From the NCBI GenBank assembly GCA_017472575.1, contig JAFUPX010000017.1:26771-90770 (forward strand): DNA of 64,000 nt, given 5' to 3'. Source of the DNA: Clostridia bacterium. Its GTDB lineage: Bacteria > Bacillota > Clostridia > Oscillospirales > Acutalibacteraceae. Of the stretch, positions 10,713 to 19,659 are shown piece after piece (within the stretch, counting starts at the first letter, position 1; every line of letters starts with the position of its first letter). A program made the position numbers and the translations under genes. The notes under the pieces are model-generated. The model did not search any database, was not told where the DNA came from, and saw only the letters and a program-made list of their open reading frames with translations.

Positions 10713-11798
10713 TTGAGAAAATTTTTATGTGCGGTTTTAAGCTTGGCGGTTTGTTTTTCGCTGTCAGCTTGTAAATCTAATCCGGAAACCGAGCAAACAA
10801 GCTCTTTAGAAAGTGTTATAACGGTCGCAGAAACAGTATCTTCTGAAGCTGAGGCTGTACCCGAACCGGAGCCTGAGGCCGTGCCGAATTTCACTGTAAA
10901 GCTATCCTTTGTCGGAGATATGATTCTTGCCTGTCAGCAGGATAATACTACCGCCGGAAGCTTTAACGAATATGCAAACAAATATCCGTCAAGCTATTTT
11001 CTTGAAAAGGTAAAGCATATTTTTGAAGATGATGATTTTACAATTGCTAACCTTGAAAATGTTTTAACCGACCGTCCGCTTACGGAAATATACAAGGACT
11101 ACTCCCCTGCCTTCTGGTTTAAATCCAAGACATCCAATATTGATATTTTAAGCAGTGCAAGTGTTGAGGGTGTAACGCTTAATAACAATCATATTAACGA
11201 CTACAGTGCCGAGGGTGTAAGCGATACTATAGCCGCGGTTACGAATTCAGGAATAGATTACGGCACTGCCGAAAAAATTATGTATTTCGAAAAAAGCGGC
11301 TTTAAGATAGCCGTTGTATGTGTAGGCCTTTGGAGCACTTGGAGTGTTACTCCGGCACTTGCAAAGCTCGAAGAAGCAAAAATGCAGTCGGATTATCAGG
11401 TAATGCTTTTCCACGGAGGAACAGAAAAGCTCCACAGCCCCGAAGATTGGAAGATAAACGCGGCACATACTTTTGTTGATAACGGCGCTGATTTGGTTGT
11501 AGGCGGTCATCCTCATGTTCTACAGCCGAGAGAAATTTATAACGGAGTTGAAATAGTTTATTCTATCGGAAACTTCTGCTACGGCGGTGCAAGACACCCT
11601 GAAAACAGAACGGTTATTTATCAAATGGAGCTTACCGTTGGAGAAAACAATCAGCTTAAAGCAAGCAGTTCAAATATTATTCCCTGCTATGTATATACAG
11701 GAAGCGTAAACAATTATCAGCCGGCTGTTGTAGAAGAAGCCAATGTTAAACAAAAAATCCTTGATTTTATGGACGGTAAATGCGATTCTCCTATTTAA
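10713..11798 (+). CDS. CapA-family (poly-gamma-glutamate synthesis-like) metallophosphatase lipoprotein
   Basis: A secreted, membrane-anchored protein of the PGA_cap / CapA metallophosphatase family, which includes poly-gamma-glutamate capsule enzymes and many proteins of unknown substrate. After a lipoprotein signal (MRKFLCAVLSLAVCFSLSAC, lipobox LSAC) comes a short acidic linker. Then come FVGDMILACQ, NLENVLTD, GVTLNNNHINDYS and GGHPHVLQP, the metal-site motifs of the fold. The start is TTG at 10713 behind GAGGTG, because it gives a clean signal peptide; the frame also stays open back to a TTG at 10695. It is monocistronic, and no other capsule genes are nearby. Confidence 0.85.
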   Translation: MRKFLCAVLSLAVCFSLSACKSNPETEQTSSLESVITVAETVSSEAEAVPEPEPEAVPNFTVKLSFVGDMILACQQDNTTAGSFNEYANKYPSSYFLEKVKHIFEDDDFTIANLENVLTDRPLTEIYKDYSPAFWFKSKTSNIDILSSASVEGVTLNNNHINDYSAEGVSDTIAAVTNSGIDYGTAEKIMYFEKSGFKIAVVCVGLWSTWSVTPALAKLEEAKMQSDYQVMLFHGGTEKLHSPEDWKINAAHTFVDNGADLVVGGHPHVLQPREIYNGVEIVYSIGNFCYGGARHPENRTVIYQMELTVGENNQLKASSSNIIPCYVYTGSVNNYQPAVVEEANVKQKILDFMDGKCDSPI

Positions 11799-11825
11799 AC
11801 CGTTCTTACCCTAAAGTAAATAAAC

Positions 11826-11861
11826 TGAAAACGACAAGTTTCTGTTGAAACCTGTCGTTTT
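11826..11861. terminator. Hairpin terminator between the CapA-like gene and tRNA-Leu
   Basis: GAAAACGACA and TGTCGTTTTC form a 10-bp stem with an interrupted middle, placed between the convergent capA-like gene and tRNA-Leu. It can serve both strands. Confidence 0.7.
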
Positions 11862-11862
11862 C

Positions 11863-11945
11863 TGGTGCGGGTGACAGGACTTGAACCTGCACGCTGTTGC
11901 GCTAGCTCCTAAGGCTAGTGCGTCTGCCAATTCCGCCACACCCGC
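11863..11945 (-). tRNA. tRNA-Leu (anticodon TAG)
   Basis: The minus strand folds into a class II cloverleaf. The acceptor GCGGGTG pairs with CACCCGC, an A discriminator and encoded CCA follow, the anticodon stem CTAGC/GCTAG encloses loop CTTAGGA (anticodon TAG), there is a long variable arm, and the T-arm contains GGTTCAAGTCC. The 5' end of this gene plus its upstream flank is repeated 171 bp away. Confidence 0.96.
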
Positions 11946-12145
11946 ATATTTAGTTTTTTAATAAGGCAGCCGCACTCCGTGCCTGACTCTTGCGGTGCCC
12001 AAAATCTTCTTAACGCTCATACCGCTAAAGATTTTGACCGCTGCGCCTTTTTGCCTCTCGCTGTTTCATCCTTTGGGATGCGCTCGGGCAAAAACTGCCA
12101 ATTCCGCCACACCCGCATATTTAGTTTTTTAATAAGGCAACCGCA
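11924..12145. repeat. Direct repeat duplicating the tRNA-Leu 5' end, with a hairpin-rich insert
   Basis: A 51-bp sequence at 11924-11974 recurs at 12095-12145 with one mismatch (first 45 bases identical). It covers the first 22 nt of tRNA-Leu (acceptor 5' strand and part of the D-arm) and its upstream flank. The 120 bp between the copies has AAAATCTT/AAGATTTT arms and a longer hairpin at about 12048-12094 whose arms are TTTTTGCC and GGCAAAAA, with an inner CATCC/GGATG stem. The second copy is not a functional tRNA. Confidence 0.85.
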
Positions 12146-12260
12146 TATATTAAATTTACAGCAATGCTTATTTTACTTTAAATAACGCAAAATGTCAAGA
12201 TAAATTATTATTTTGCGTAGCAAAACAATAATTTACAATTCTAATTAAAAAGGAAAAACT

Positions 12261-13331
12261 ATGGATACTTTACTCAGAACTCAAAAAATACAAGCCTTTC
12301 TTCCAGAAAAAACAGCGGCGATAATTACCGGCGGCTCTAACCGTTTTTATCTTACGGGCTTTAACTCCTCAGCCGGAACGGTGTTTATCACAAAGGATAA
12401 AGCATATTTCTTAATAGATTTCAGATATTTTGAAAAGGCAAAGCAAACGGTTAAAAGCTGTGAAACAGTTTTGCTCAATAACTTAAGCGAACAGTTAAAT
12501 TCTCTTTGCAAAAAGCATAATATATCTGAAATTTTTATTGAAACCGAGAATGTAAGCATAAGCGAGTATAACAGATATAAAGAAATACTGCCCTGCGAAA
12601 TATCTCAGGAAGATTCGTTAAATAAATTTATTCTTAATATGAGAAGCATAAAAACAAAAAGCGAGCTTGAAAGCATAAAAGCCGCACAAACTCTCACTGA
12701 GCAGACCTTCGATTATATTCTCCCCCGTATTGAAACAGGCAGAAGTGAGATAGAAATAATGCTCGAAATGGAATTTTTTATGCGAAAGCTCGGCAGTGAG
12801 GGTGTAGCATTCGACTTTATCGTAGTTTCGGGCAAAAACTCCTCCCTGCCACACGGTGTTCCAACCGATAAAAAAATTGAAAAAGGTGATTTTGTTACAA
12901 TGGATTTCGGTGCGGTTGTAAACGGATACCGCTCTGATATGACAAGAACGGTTGCAGTTGGTTACGTTACCGATAAGCAAAGACAGGTATACAACACCGT
13001 TTTAAAAGCACAGCTTGCAGCACTCAAGGAGATCAAATCGGGAAAATTATGCTGCGATATTGACAAAATATCACGAGATATTATTTACTCCGCCGGATTT
13101 GAAGGCTGCTTCGGTCATAGCTTGGGTCATAGCGTTGGAATTAATATCCATGAAAGTCCCGCGCTCTCGCCTAAATGTAATACGGTTTTAGAAACCGGAA
13201 CTGTTATGACGGTTGAACCTGGGATTTACATTGAAAACGAATTCGGTGTAAGGATAGAGGATATGGTTTATGTAACCGACAAAGGATGCGATAACCTTAC
13301 AAGCTCAAGAAAAGACTTGATAATTTTATAA
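12261..13331 (+). CDS. Xaa-Pro aminopeptidase-type M24 metallopeptidase
   Basis: A 356-residue aminopeptidase P / prolidase-like enzyme that removes N-terminal residues next to proline. It has an N-terminal creatinase-like domain (about 1-130) and a pita-bread catalytic domain. The metal ligands are visible: DFGAVVNGYRSDMTRT (two Asp), GHSLGHSVG (His), EPGIYIE and VRIEDM (two Glu). The ATG at 12261 follows AAAGGAAAAA. It is monocistronic, between the tRNA-Leu repeat and a strong terminator. PepP versus PepQ specificity is not resolved. Confidence 0.92.
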   Translation: MDTLLRTQKIQAFLPEKTAAIITGGSNRFYLTGFNSSAGTVFITKDKAYFLIDFRYFEKAKQTVKSCETVLLNNLSEQLNSLCKKHNISEIFIETENVSISEYNRYKEILPCEISQEDSLNKFILNMRSIKTKSELESIKAAQTLTEQTFDYILPRIETGRSEIEIMLEMEFFMRKLGSEGVAFDFIVVSGKNSSLPHGVPTDKKIEKGDFVTMDFGAVVNGYRSDMTRTVAVGYVTDKQRQVYNTVLKAQLAALKEIKSGKLCCDIDKISRDIIYSAGFEGCFGHSLGHSVGINIHESPALSPKCNTVLETGTVMTVEPGIYIENEFGVRIEDMVYVTDKGCDNLTSSRKDLIIL

Positions 13332-13336
13332 GTATA

Positions 13337-13371
13337 AAATAATTGCCGCCTTAAAAAGGCGGCAATTATTA
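13337..13371. terminator. Bidirectional terminator after the M24 peptidase gene
   Basis: AATAATTGCCGCCTT pairs with AAGGCGGCAATTATT, a perfect 15-bp stem with a three-base loop. It serves the plus-strand peptidase and possibly the convergent DUF2935 gene. Confidence 0.9.
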
Positions 13372-13403
13372 TTGGAAATTTGTGTTGCAAAAGTAGTTTT
13401 ATA

Positions 13404-14297
13404 TTACGCTTTTAACAGTCTTATATAGTGATTTGCCTCTCGCAGTACATGGTCCGCAAGCAACGGCAAAATCACAGAGCGTATCTTGCATTGCTCTATA
13501 CCCTGAACACCCGCCGTTTTGAAATCTCTGAGCTTTATAGTTTCCTCTAAAGAGTTAGCAGTAAGGGTTTGATTATGCGCTCGGTTGCAGGTTTTTAAAA
13601 GCTCCGCATATTCTTTGGCAAATGTGTCCGCAGAATTTATAAGCTCGGTCTCACACGGGTCTAAAAGACCTCGGATAAATAAAGCGTGCTCCATCATAAT
13701 TTGATTCCAGAAGCATTCGATATCACGCATAGAACTGTCTGTAAGGCAACCGTCTCTTTCCAACATTTGAGCATATTCGCGATAGAGCTTTGCTTCTCTG
13801 ATAATATGTTCTATAAGCAAGGGATAGTTCATAGTGAACATTTCACAGCACAAAACATTCCTTAGTATTTGCTCTTTAAATGCAATCAACCCATTAAGCA
13901 GCTCTATCGCCCTGCGGTTAAGCTGCCTTACTCGTGAACACATTCCTCTGCCGATATCACCCTGACAACAATCGCTGATTAAACGCTGCTGTCTGCGCGT
14001 TATATCCTTATTGATTGAAATTCCGGTAAAGGCCTCGGTCTGTCTCTCAGCAAGAGCTGTGAAGTCTGTTATTATTTCTCCCGAACACAATACCTCCTTG
14101 CTAATAATTCCGTCACTGAGTGCCACCGCCCTGCTAAGAAGCTTTTCAAATTCCTTTTTAAAAAACTCCGCTCTGTTTGAAAAAGGGATGTTAGCAGGTG
14201 TAAAACCAGCCCTTAAAAAGAGAGAATGCTCTTTCATTATCCGCCCGAAAAACAGATGCAGCTCCAAAGATTTTACTATATAATTTTCGTTACACAT
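13404..14297 (-). CDS. DUF2935 protein (ferritin-like helical bundles)
   Basis: A 297-residue all-helical protein with two related halves. One contains FFGRIMKEHSLFLRAGF near the N terminus and the other FWNQIMMEHALFIRGLLDP near residue 190, the signature repeats of DUF2935. His and Glu in these helices suggest a metal-binding bundle, as proposed for the family; the function is unknown. The ATG at 14297 has a good GGAGGG ribosome site. It appears to be a single-gene unit. Confidence 0.85.
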   Translation of the reverse strand: MCNENYIVKSLELHLFFGRIMKEHSLFLRAGFTPANIPFSNRAEFFKKEFEKLLSRAVALSDGIISKEVLCSGEIITDFTALAERQTEAFTGISINKDITRRQQRLISDCCQGDIGRGMCSRVRQLNRRAIELLNGLIAFKEQILRNVLCCEMFTMNYPLLIEHIIREAKLYREYAQMLERDGCLTDSSMRDIECFWNQIMMEHALFIRGLLDPCETELINSADTFAKEYAELLKTCNRAHNQTLTANSLEETIKLRDFKTAGVQGIEQCKIRSVILPLLADHVLREANHYIRLLKA

Positions 14298-14412
14298 ATT
14301 ACCCTCCGTTATACTAACAATAGAATGTAAAAAATCCTAAAATACAAGCATCAGTACAGTATATGTGCAAAGCGAATATTTGTGTTTTAGTGAGAAACAA
14401 TATCTCCCTAAT

Positions 14413-14428
14413 TGTTCGATTCCCATCA
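14413..14428 (+). repeat. Stray inverted copy of the tRNA-Gly T-arm
   Basis: GTTCGATTCCCATCA on the plus strand matches the T-arm and 3' acceptor start of the adjacent minus-strand tRNA-Gly, 60 bp away in opposite orientation. It may be chance, a recombination scar or part of a hairpin. Confidence 0.4.
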
Positions 14429-14439
14429 GCATAAACAAA

Positions 14440-14466
14440 AGAAAAAGACCGCATTTAAGCGGTCTT
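14440..14466 (-). terminator. Terminator of tRNA-Gly
   Basis: AAGACCGC/GCGGTCTT is an 8-bp stem followed on the minus strand by a T-rich run, immediately downstream of tRNA-Gly. Confidence 0.8.
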
Positions 14467-14471
14467 AATTT

Positions 14472-14545
14472 TGGAGCGGGTGATGGGAATCGAACCCACA
14501 CGACCAGCTTGGAAGGCTGGGATTCTACCATTGAACTACACCCGC
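14472..14545 (-). tRNA. tRNA-Gly (anticodon TCC)
   Basis: A standard cloverleaf on the minus strand. The acceptor GCGGGTG pairs with CACCCGC, a T discriminator and encoded CCA follow, the D-arm contains AGTTCAATGGTAGAA, the anticodon loop CTTCCAA carries TCC, and the T-arm contains GGTTCGATTCC. Confidence 0.97.
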
Positions 14546-14601
14546 ATTTCAAACGGCAGAAATTATAATATCACAAAATCCGCCGTTAGTCAATAGTTTT
14601 T

Positions 14602-16896
14602 TTAAATAGTTTTAAAATTTATTTTTAATTCGCTATCCTTATAGGCAATATCAATGCTTTTAACCCTGCCTTCACCGTTAGAAATAACGATATCAACAAT
14701 TTTATCCTCGATTTCCTTGCGAATTGTACGTCGCAGCTCTCTGGCACCTCTTTTTCCGCCCTCTGATTTTTCAGCCAGATACTCGCAGGTTGCCCTATCG
14801 TAAGAAATATTAATAAATTTCTCCTTAAGAGCCTCTTTTAATTCATCCAGCATTAAAGCCGCGATATCGCAAAGAGATTCCTTTGAAAGCGGTGAGAAAA
14901 CAACTATTTCATCAACTCGGGATATGAACTCAGGTCTTAAGAATTCCTCCAAAGCCTTCATTGCCTTTTCCTTAGAAGCCTGTTCGGCGGTTTTGGCAAA
15001 GCCTAAAAGATTTTCCGATATATTGCTTCCGGCATTTGAGGTCATAACAATTATAGTGTTTTCAAAGTTAACTGTTCTGCCCTGAGCATCGGTAATTCTT
15101 CCGTCGTCAAGAATCTGTAGCAGTATATTAAGCACATCAGGATGCGCCTTTTCAATTTCATCAAAAAGAACTACAGAATAGGGCTTTCTGCGAACCTTTT
15201 CCGTAAGCTGACCTGCCTCGTCATAACCGACATATCCCGGAGGCGCTCCGATAAGACGGGATACTGAATGCTTTTCCATAAACTCTGACATATCAAGCCT
15301 TATCATAGTTTCGGGTGTATCAAAAAGCTGTTCGGAAAGCACCTTAACAAGCTGCGTTTTACCAACTCCTGTAGGACCCACGAAAATAAAGGAAGCAGGA
15401 CGGTGCAACGGACTTGTATGAACGCGTGAGCGTCTTACTGCCGCGGAAACAAGCCTTGTTGCCTCTTTCTGACCGATTATCTTTTTATTAAGCTCTTCTT
15501 CAAGCTCGGACAGCTTTTTCAAATCACTTTCCTGAACCTTTGATGCAGGGATACCTGTCCAAAGCTCTATAACCTTTGCAAGATCTGCCTCGGTAACCGT
15601 GTTATCAGCAGCAGGGCCGCAAAGCTCGGCTGCTTTATTCTTATACTTTTCAAGCTCGCTCTTTACCATTGCCTGCTGCTCATAGTCAGGGTTTTCAACC
15701 TCCGCTTCGAGCTCCTCTAATCTTACCGAATACTCAGCAACCTTTTTGTTGGCAAGGTATAGCTCATCAATAGCGCTGTTTGCAAGGCTTGCACAAGCGC
15801 ACGCCTCATCCAAAAGGTCAATAGCCTTGTCGGGCAGATAGCGGTCTGTTACATATCTTTCCGAAAGAATAACTGTTTTGTTAACTATCTCCTCGGGAAT
15901 AACCACATTATGATAGCCCTCATAATAGCTCTTAACACCCATAAGAACCTGCTGAGCCTCAGTTAGCGACGGCTCCTCTATAGTTACAGGCTGGAAACGG
16001 CGTTCAAGAGCCGCATCCTTTTCTATATACTTTCTGTATTCCTTAAAGGTGGTGGCACCGATAACCTGAATTTCACCGCGGGACAGCGCGGGCTTTAATA
16101 TATTAGCCTCGTTCATAGAGCCCTCGGCGGAGTCTCCCGCACCTACAAGGTTATGAATTTCATCAATAAAGAGAATTATATTCCCTGCGCTCTTGACTTC
16201 TTCAACAAGTCCCTTTACCCTGCTTTCAAACTGACCTCTGAACTGAGTTCCTGCAACAAGACCTGTAAGGTCAAGCAGGTAAATTTCCTTATCAAGCAGT
16301 CTTGCAGGGGCATTTCCTGTTGCAATTTTTATCGCAAGACCCTCTGCTATAGCGGTTTTACCGACACCCGGCTCTCCTATAAGGCAGGGGTTGTTCTTAG
16401 TTCTGCGTGATAAAATCTGAATAGTACGGTAAAGCTCACGCTCTCTGCCTATAATAGCATCAAGCTGACCGTTCCTCGCACGCTCGGTAAGGTTAGTGCA
16501 GTACTGCTCCATAAAACGCTTGCGTTTTTTCTTTTCCTTACCTGCTTTCTCATTTTTGCCGGACTCTTTTTCGTCCGTCTTCTTCTCTCCGCCCATATTT
16601 CCAAAAATTTTATTCATAAAGGGAAATGCCGGAGCGGTTCCGAGACCGAAGGTATCGTCATTGAGAGCCTCGTCATCAATATCGCCGTCCAAAGACATAA
16701 TATCCATAAACTGCTCGCTCATCTGCTCGATATCCTCATCGGATATATTCATTTTTTTGAGCATATTGTCAATCGGCTTAATTCCAAGCTCCTTGGCGCA
16801 TACAAGGCAAAGTCCGTTAGGCTCTGCATTAGGATTGGCAGCGTCCGAAATAAATACAACTGCAGGACGCTTTTTGCATTTAGAACAAAGTTTCAT
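14602..16896 (-). CDS. clpE: ClpE-like AAA+ unfoldase with N-terminal zinc finger
   Basis: An Hsp100 ATPase that unfolds proteins, probably for ClpP. It lacks the usual double Clp-N domain and instead starts with a four-cysteine zinc finger (C4, C7, C30, C33) as in Bacillus ClpE, followed by an acidic and lysine-rich linker to about residue 125. AAA-1 has Walker A GEPGVGKT, a coiled middle domain lies near 400-450, and AAA-2 has GPTGVGKT. An LGF tripeptide in NLLGFAK fits a ClpP-docking loop. The 764-residue length is slightly longer than B. subtilis ClpE. No CtsR site or mcsAB was seen nearby. Confidence 0.87.
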   Translation of the reverse strand: MKLCSKCKKRPAVVFISDAANPNAEPNGLCLVCAKELGIKPIDNMLKKMNISDEDIEQMSEQFMDIMSLDGDIDDEALNDDTFGLGTAPAFPFMNKIFGNMGGEKKTDEKESGKNEKAGKEKKKRKRFMEQYCTNLTERARNGQLDAIIGRERELYRTIQILSRRTKNNPCLIGEPGVGKTAIAEGLAIKIATGNAPARLLDKEIYLLDLTGLVAGTQFRGQFESRVKGLVEEVKSAGNIILFIDEIHNLVGAGDSAEGSMNEANILKPALSRGEIQVIGATTFKEYRKYIEKDAALERRFQPVTIEEPSLTEAQQVLMGVKSYYEGYHNVVIPEEIVNKTVILSERYVTDRYLPDKAIDLLDEACACASLANSAIDELYLANKKVAEYSVRLEELEAEVENPDYEQQAMVKSELEKYKNKAAELCGPAADNTVTEADLAKVIELWTGIPASKVQESDLKKLSELEEELNKKIIGQKEATRLVSAAVRRSRVHTSPLHRPASFIFVGPTGVGKTQLVKVLSEQLFDTPETMIRLDMSEFMEKHSVSRLIGAPPGYVGYDEAGQLTEKVRRKPYSVVLFDEIEKAHPDVLNILLQILDDGRITDAQGRTVNFENTIIVMTSNAGSNISENLLGFAKTAEQASKEKAMKALEEFLRPEFISRVDEIVVFSPLSKESLCDIAALMLDELKEALKEKFINISYDRATCEYLAEKSEGGKRGARELRRTIRKEIEDKIVDIVISNGEGRVKSIDIAYKDSELKINFKTI

Positions 16897-16921
16897 TTAC
16901 TGATTAATATCTCCTTAGGAT

Positions 16922-17611
16922 TTATTTAAAGGGTGAAAAGGCGGTTAACGCTTTAAATATAACCGTTTTTTCTATGTTTTCGGGAGTGAATATTAAAAAT
17001 CCGTTATCTGTTAAGGAAACGATTAGCGAAACCGCCATACAAAACGCAAACGCAACCGCAATTCCTTTCAAAATTCCCAACATTCCGCCCAATGTACTGT
17101 TAAGCTTTCCAACAATGCTGAAAGAAAACAGCTTGTTTAAGAATTTTGCAAGAATTCTTACAACAAACATCAGTATTATAAGTAAAATTACAGAAAATAG
17201 CAAGCCCAAAATATTAACAAAAATAGGCTTTATAACCGTTTTTGATGCGGAAGTGACCGCAGATTCCATTCCTGTGGATATGCCTGATGTTATATTTTCT
17301 TCAAAGCTTTCCTTTGAAATGCCTATTTTATCAGCGTTGTTTTTGACAAATTCGGGCAATGCCTCCCATACATCTGCCGTCCCCTCAGCTCCGGCATTTT
17401 CCGCCGCTTCAGTTACAGAATTGACTATAGCAGGCTGAATAAATTTATCGTATGCAGAGTTTGCTAATGGACCTGATATAGCAAAGGTAAGCCAAATAGC
17501 GGCAATTAACCCTGCTATTTCAATAACTGTGCGTACAAAGCCGTGCTTTGCGGAAATTACCGCACAAATCACTACCACCGCCACAATACAAACATCAATA
17601 AGTATACTCAA
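16922..17611 (-). CDS. CvpA family membrane protein
   Basis: A 229-residue protein with four or five hydrophobic segments and the CvpA-type N terminus (AVISAKHGFVRTVIEIAGLI). The third and fourth membrane segments carry FSIVGKLNSTLGGMLGILKG, diagnostic of the family. CvpA proteins were first linked to colicin V production in E. coli; their Firmicutes role is unclear, with cell-envelope maintenance suspected. The gene is 3 bp downstream of the DUF5711 gene and upstream of clpE, so the three are probably in one operon. Confidence 0.85.
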   Translation of the reverse strand: MSILIDVCIVAVVVICAVISAKHGFVRTVIEIAGLIAAIWLTFAISGPLANSAYDKFIQPAIVNSVTEAAENAGAEGTADVWEALPEFVKNNADKIGISKESFEENITSGISTGMESAVTSASKTVIKPIFVNILGLLFSVILLIILMFVVRILAKFLNKLFSFSIVGKLNSTLGGMLGILKGIAVAFAFCMAVSLIVSLTDNGFLIFTPENIEKTVIFKALTAFSPFK

Positions 17612-17614
17612 AAG

Positions 17615-18901
17615 CTATTCCTCCAATTCAATACGCTTTATTTCGCTGTCGGTCAGAACAGCGACCTTGTTTGAGCTCAAAACAGCTATTCGTTTACCTC
17701 CAAAACCGCTATCCTTTGTGATAATAACATTTCCTGTTTTATCAATAAGCTTTATTTCATTATCACTAATACAATAAATATGACTTCCGTATGACGCAAT
17801 ATCACTTATAGAACCTCGAAACCCGAACTCATATTTTATTTCTCCTTTGGAAGAAAAAACACAGATTTTGTTATCGGTTCTGTCACTTGAACGGTTAAAA
17901 ACCGCCACAGCCTGCGAGCCGGTATAGCGAAACATATTTATCTGATACTCGTTTTCATAAATCTTTGTTTCATATTTTCGCCATTTAACAAACTCCAATT
18001 TCTCCTCGGCTATAATCCAAAAGCCCTTGTTGCTTGTATTATCGAGAGTGTAGACCGTACAGCCCGTAAAGCTTTCTGAAAAGACAGGGGTTGCAGAGTC
18101 ATACTCCAAAACATAAACATTGGATTTATACTGTCCCCCTTCAGAATTAAGGGTTGAAACAACTAATTTTTTTCCGTTCGGAGAAAGACCTACATTATTA
18201 ATTAAATCGCTTGAAGAATACCATTCATAAAGCAGATTATCGTTTTTATCAAAAACGCTCACAACTCCTGCGTATTTATCAGAGGTTGTAGCAACCGCAT
18301 AGGTTCCGTTTCTCGCAATACCCGCAGTAAGAATAGTTTCCTCAAAGGTTTTGGAATTTTTCTTTGATTTCAAATTATAAATATCTATTGCCGTACCGCC
18401 CTGTTCAAAAACCGCCGCTCTTGTTGCAGAGGTTTTAAGAATTGGATTTTCAAAGCCGTGAACAGCGGACAGCACCTTTTTTCCTCCGTTTGCAAAAACT
18501 TCAAGTCGGCTGTTTGTTAAGGCATAGTAATATCCGTTTTTCGAAACAGAGTTAACCGTATCGGTGCCTGAAAGAGAAGCAGGATAGCTTCCGTTTCCGA
18601 TAAGGCAGGTCAAGTTTTCTACACTATCCCCTATACCTACAGGTAAGGATAACTGTAATATAACCACCGTGGCTATTATAACAGTAAGCGTGGCGGCAAG
18701 AATACGCAAGCGGCGCTTTTGTTCGAGCTTTCTGCCCTTAACAACCTTAAAGCTGCTCTTTTCTTCTTCAGTCTTCCTTTTAGAGATGGAAGAAGACATA
18801 GCTATATCGTCGTCTCGATGTATATTTTTTTCTCTTGTTTTCTTTATTCTTTTAGGTGCCGCCTTAAAGCGGTTTACTCGTTTTTTCTTATAAACTGCCA
18901 T
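17615..18901 (-). CDS. DUF5711 single-pass membrane protein with beta-propeller-like exterior
   Basis: The first 70 residues are very basic (MAVYKKKRVNRFKAAPKRIK and beyond), followed by one membrane segment (about 70-92). The roughly 330-residue extracytoplasmic part has repeated strands such as SVSKNGYYYALTNSRLEVFANGG and NVGLSPNGKKLVVST, resembling WD40/PQQ-type propeller blades. This architecture is typical of the clostridial DUF5711 family, whose function is unknown. The gene lies between truA and cvpA in a tight minus-strand operon. Confidence 0.78.
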   Translation of the reverse strand: MAVYKKKRVNRFKAAPKRIKKTREKNIHRDDDIAMSSSISKRKTEEEKSSFKVVKGRKLEQKRRLRILAATLTVIIATVVILQLSLPVGIGDSVENLTCLIGNGSYPASLSGTDTVNSVSKNGYYYALTNSRLEVFANGGKKVLSAVHGFENPILKTSATRAAVFEQGGTAIDIYNLKSKKNSKTFEETILTAGIARNGTYAVATTSDKYAGVVSVFDKNDNLLYEWYSSSDLINNVGLSPNGKKLVVSTLNSEGGQYKSNVYVLEYDSATPVFSESFTGCTVYTLDNTSNKGFWIIAEEKLEFVKWRKYETKIYENEYQINMFRYTGSQAVAVFNRSSDRTDNKICVFSSKGEIKYEFGFRGSISDIASYGSHIYCISDNEIKLIDKTGNVIITKDSGFGGKRIAVLSSNKVAVLTDSEIKRIELEE

Positions 18902-18912
18902 TTTCTTTCATC

Positions 18913-19647
18913 CTAATACAAAACTTTTTCTAAAAACAAGCCGTTTGGCGGAGCAGTAATTCCTGCCAGGGAACGCTCGGGCGAGGATAGATTTTCTTGC
19001 GTTTGAGAAAGTGATATGCGCCCGTCCGATACACCCACAGCTGTTCCAACGATTATCCGCACCATATTATATAAAAAACCGTCCGCCGTTATTTTTATAA
19101 GTATCTCGTCACCGCTTTTTGATACGGTACATTCCTTTACCTCTCTTACTGTATCCTGTACAGTTCTGCCGGATGAGGAAAACCCTGCAAAATCATGCTT
19201 ACCTACAATTAAATCGCAAAATTTCTGCATTTTTTCTGTGTCGAGCGGTCTTTCTATCCACCACGAATATCTACAGATAAAAGGGTCACGAACAGGAGAG
19301 TTATATATTCTATATACATAGGTTTTGCCAAGAGAAGAATACCTTGCGTGAAAGCTGTCCGGCACCGGAAAGCAGTCCTTAACACTGATATCCTCGGGCA
19401 AAAGGGAATCAAGTCCCTTTTTAAAAGCAGTCTCAGGAAAAGAATCTTCACAATAAAAATGACAGCAAAATTCCAATGCGTGAACTCCTGTATCGGTACG
19501 GCTGCAGCCTGTTAAATCAGGTCTTGTACCTAATAATTTTTCAAGGGCGTTCTGAACAGTTTCCTGAACGGTTTTCCCGTTAGGCTGAACCTGCCAACCG
19601 TGGTAAGCGGTACCGTCATATGAAATTGTCAGAAGCATTTTTTTCAT
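18913..19647 (-). CDS. truA: tRNA pseudouridine(38-40) synthase
   Basis: Converts U38, U39 and U40 of tRNA anticodon stems to pseudouridine. The catalytic aspartate D52 is in GCSRTDTGVHA, and FHARYSSLGKTYVYRI and FLYNMVRIIVG are family signatures. Its 244 residues match the usual length. It follows ecfT by 12 bp, the conserved Firmicutes order ecfA1-ecfA2-ecfT-truA. Confidence 0.97.
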   Translation of the reverse strand: MKKMLLTISYDGTAYHGWQVQPNGKTVQETVQNALEKLLGTRPDLTGCSRTDTGVHALEFCCHFYCEDSFPETAFKKGLDSLLPEDISVKDCFPVPDSFHARYSSLGKTYVYRIYNSPVRDPFICRYSWWIERPLDTEKMQKFCDLIVGKHDFAGFSSSGRTVQDTVREVKECTVSKSGDEILIKITADGFLYNMVRIIVGTAVGVSDGRISLSQTQENLSSPERSLAGITAPPNGLFLEKVLY

Positions 19648-19659
19648 ACGCTCACCCTG

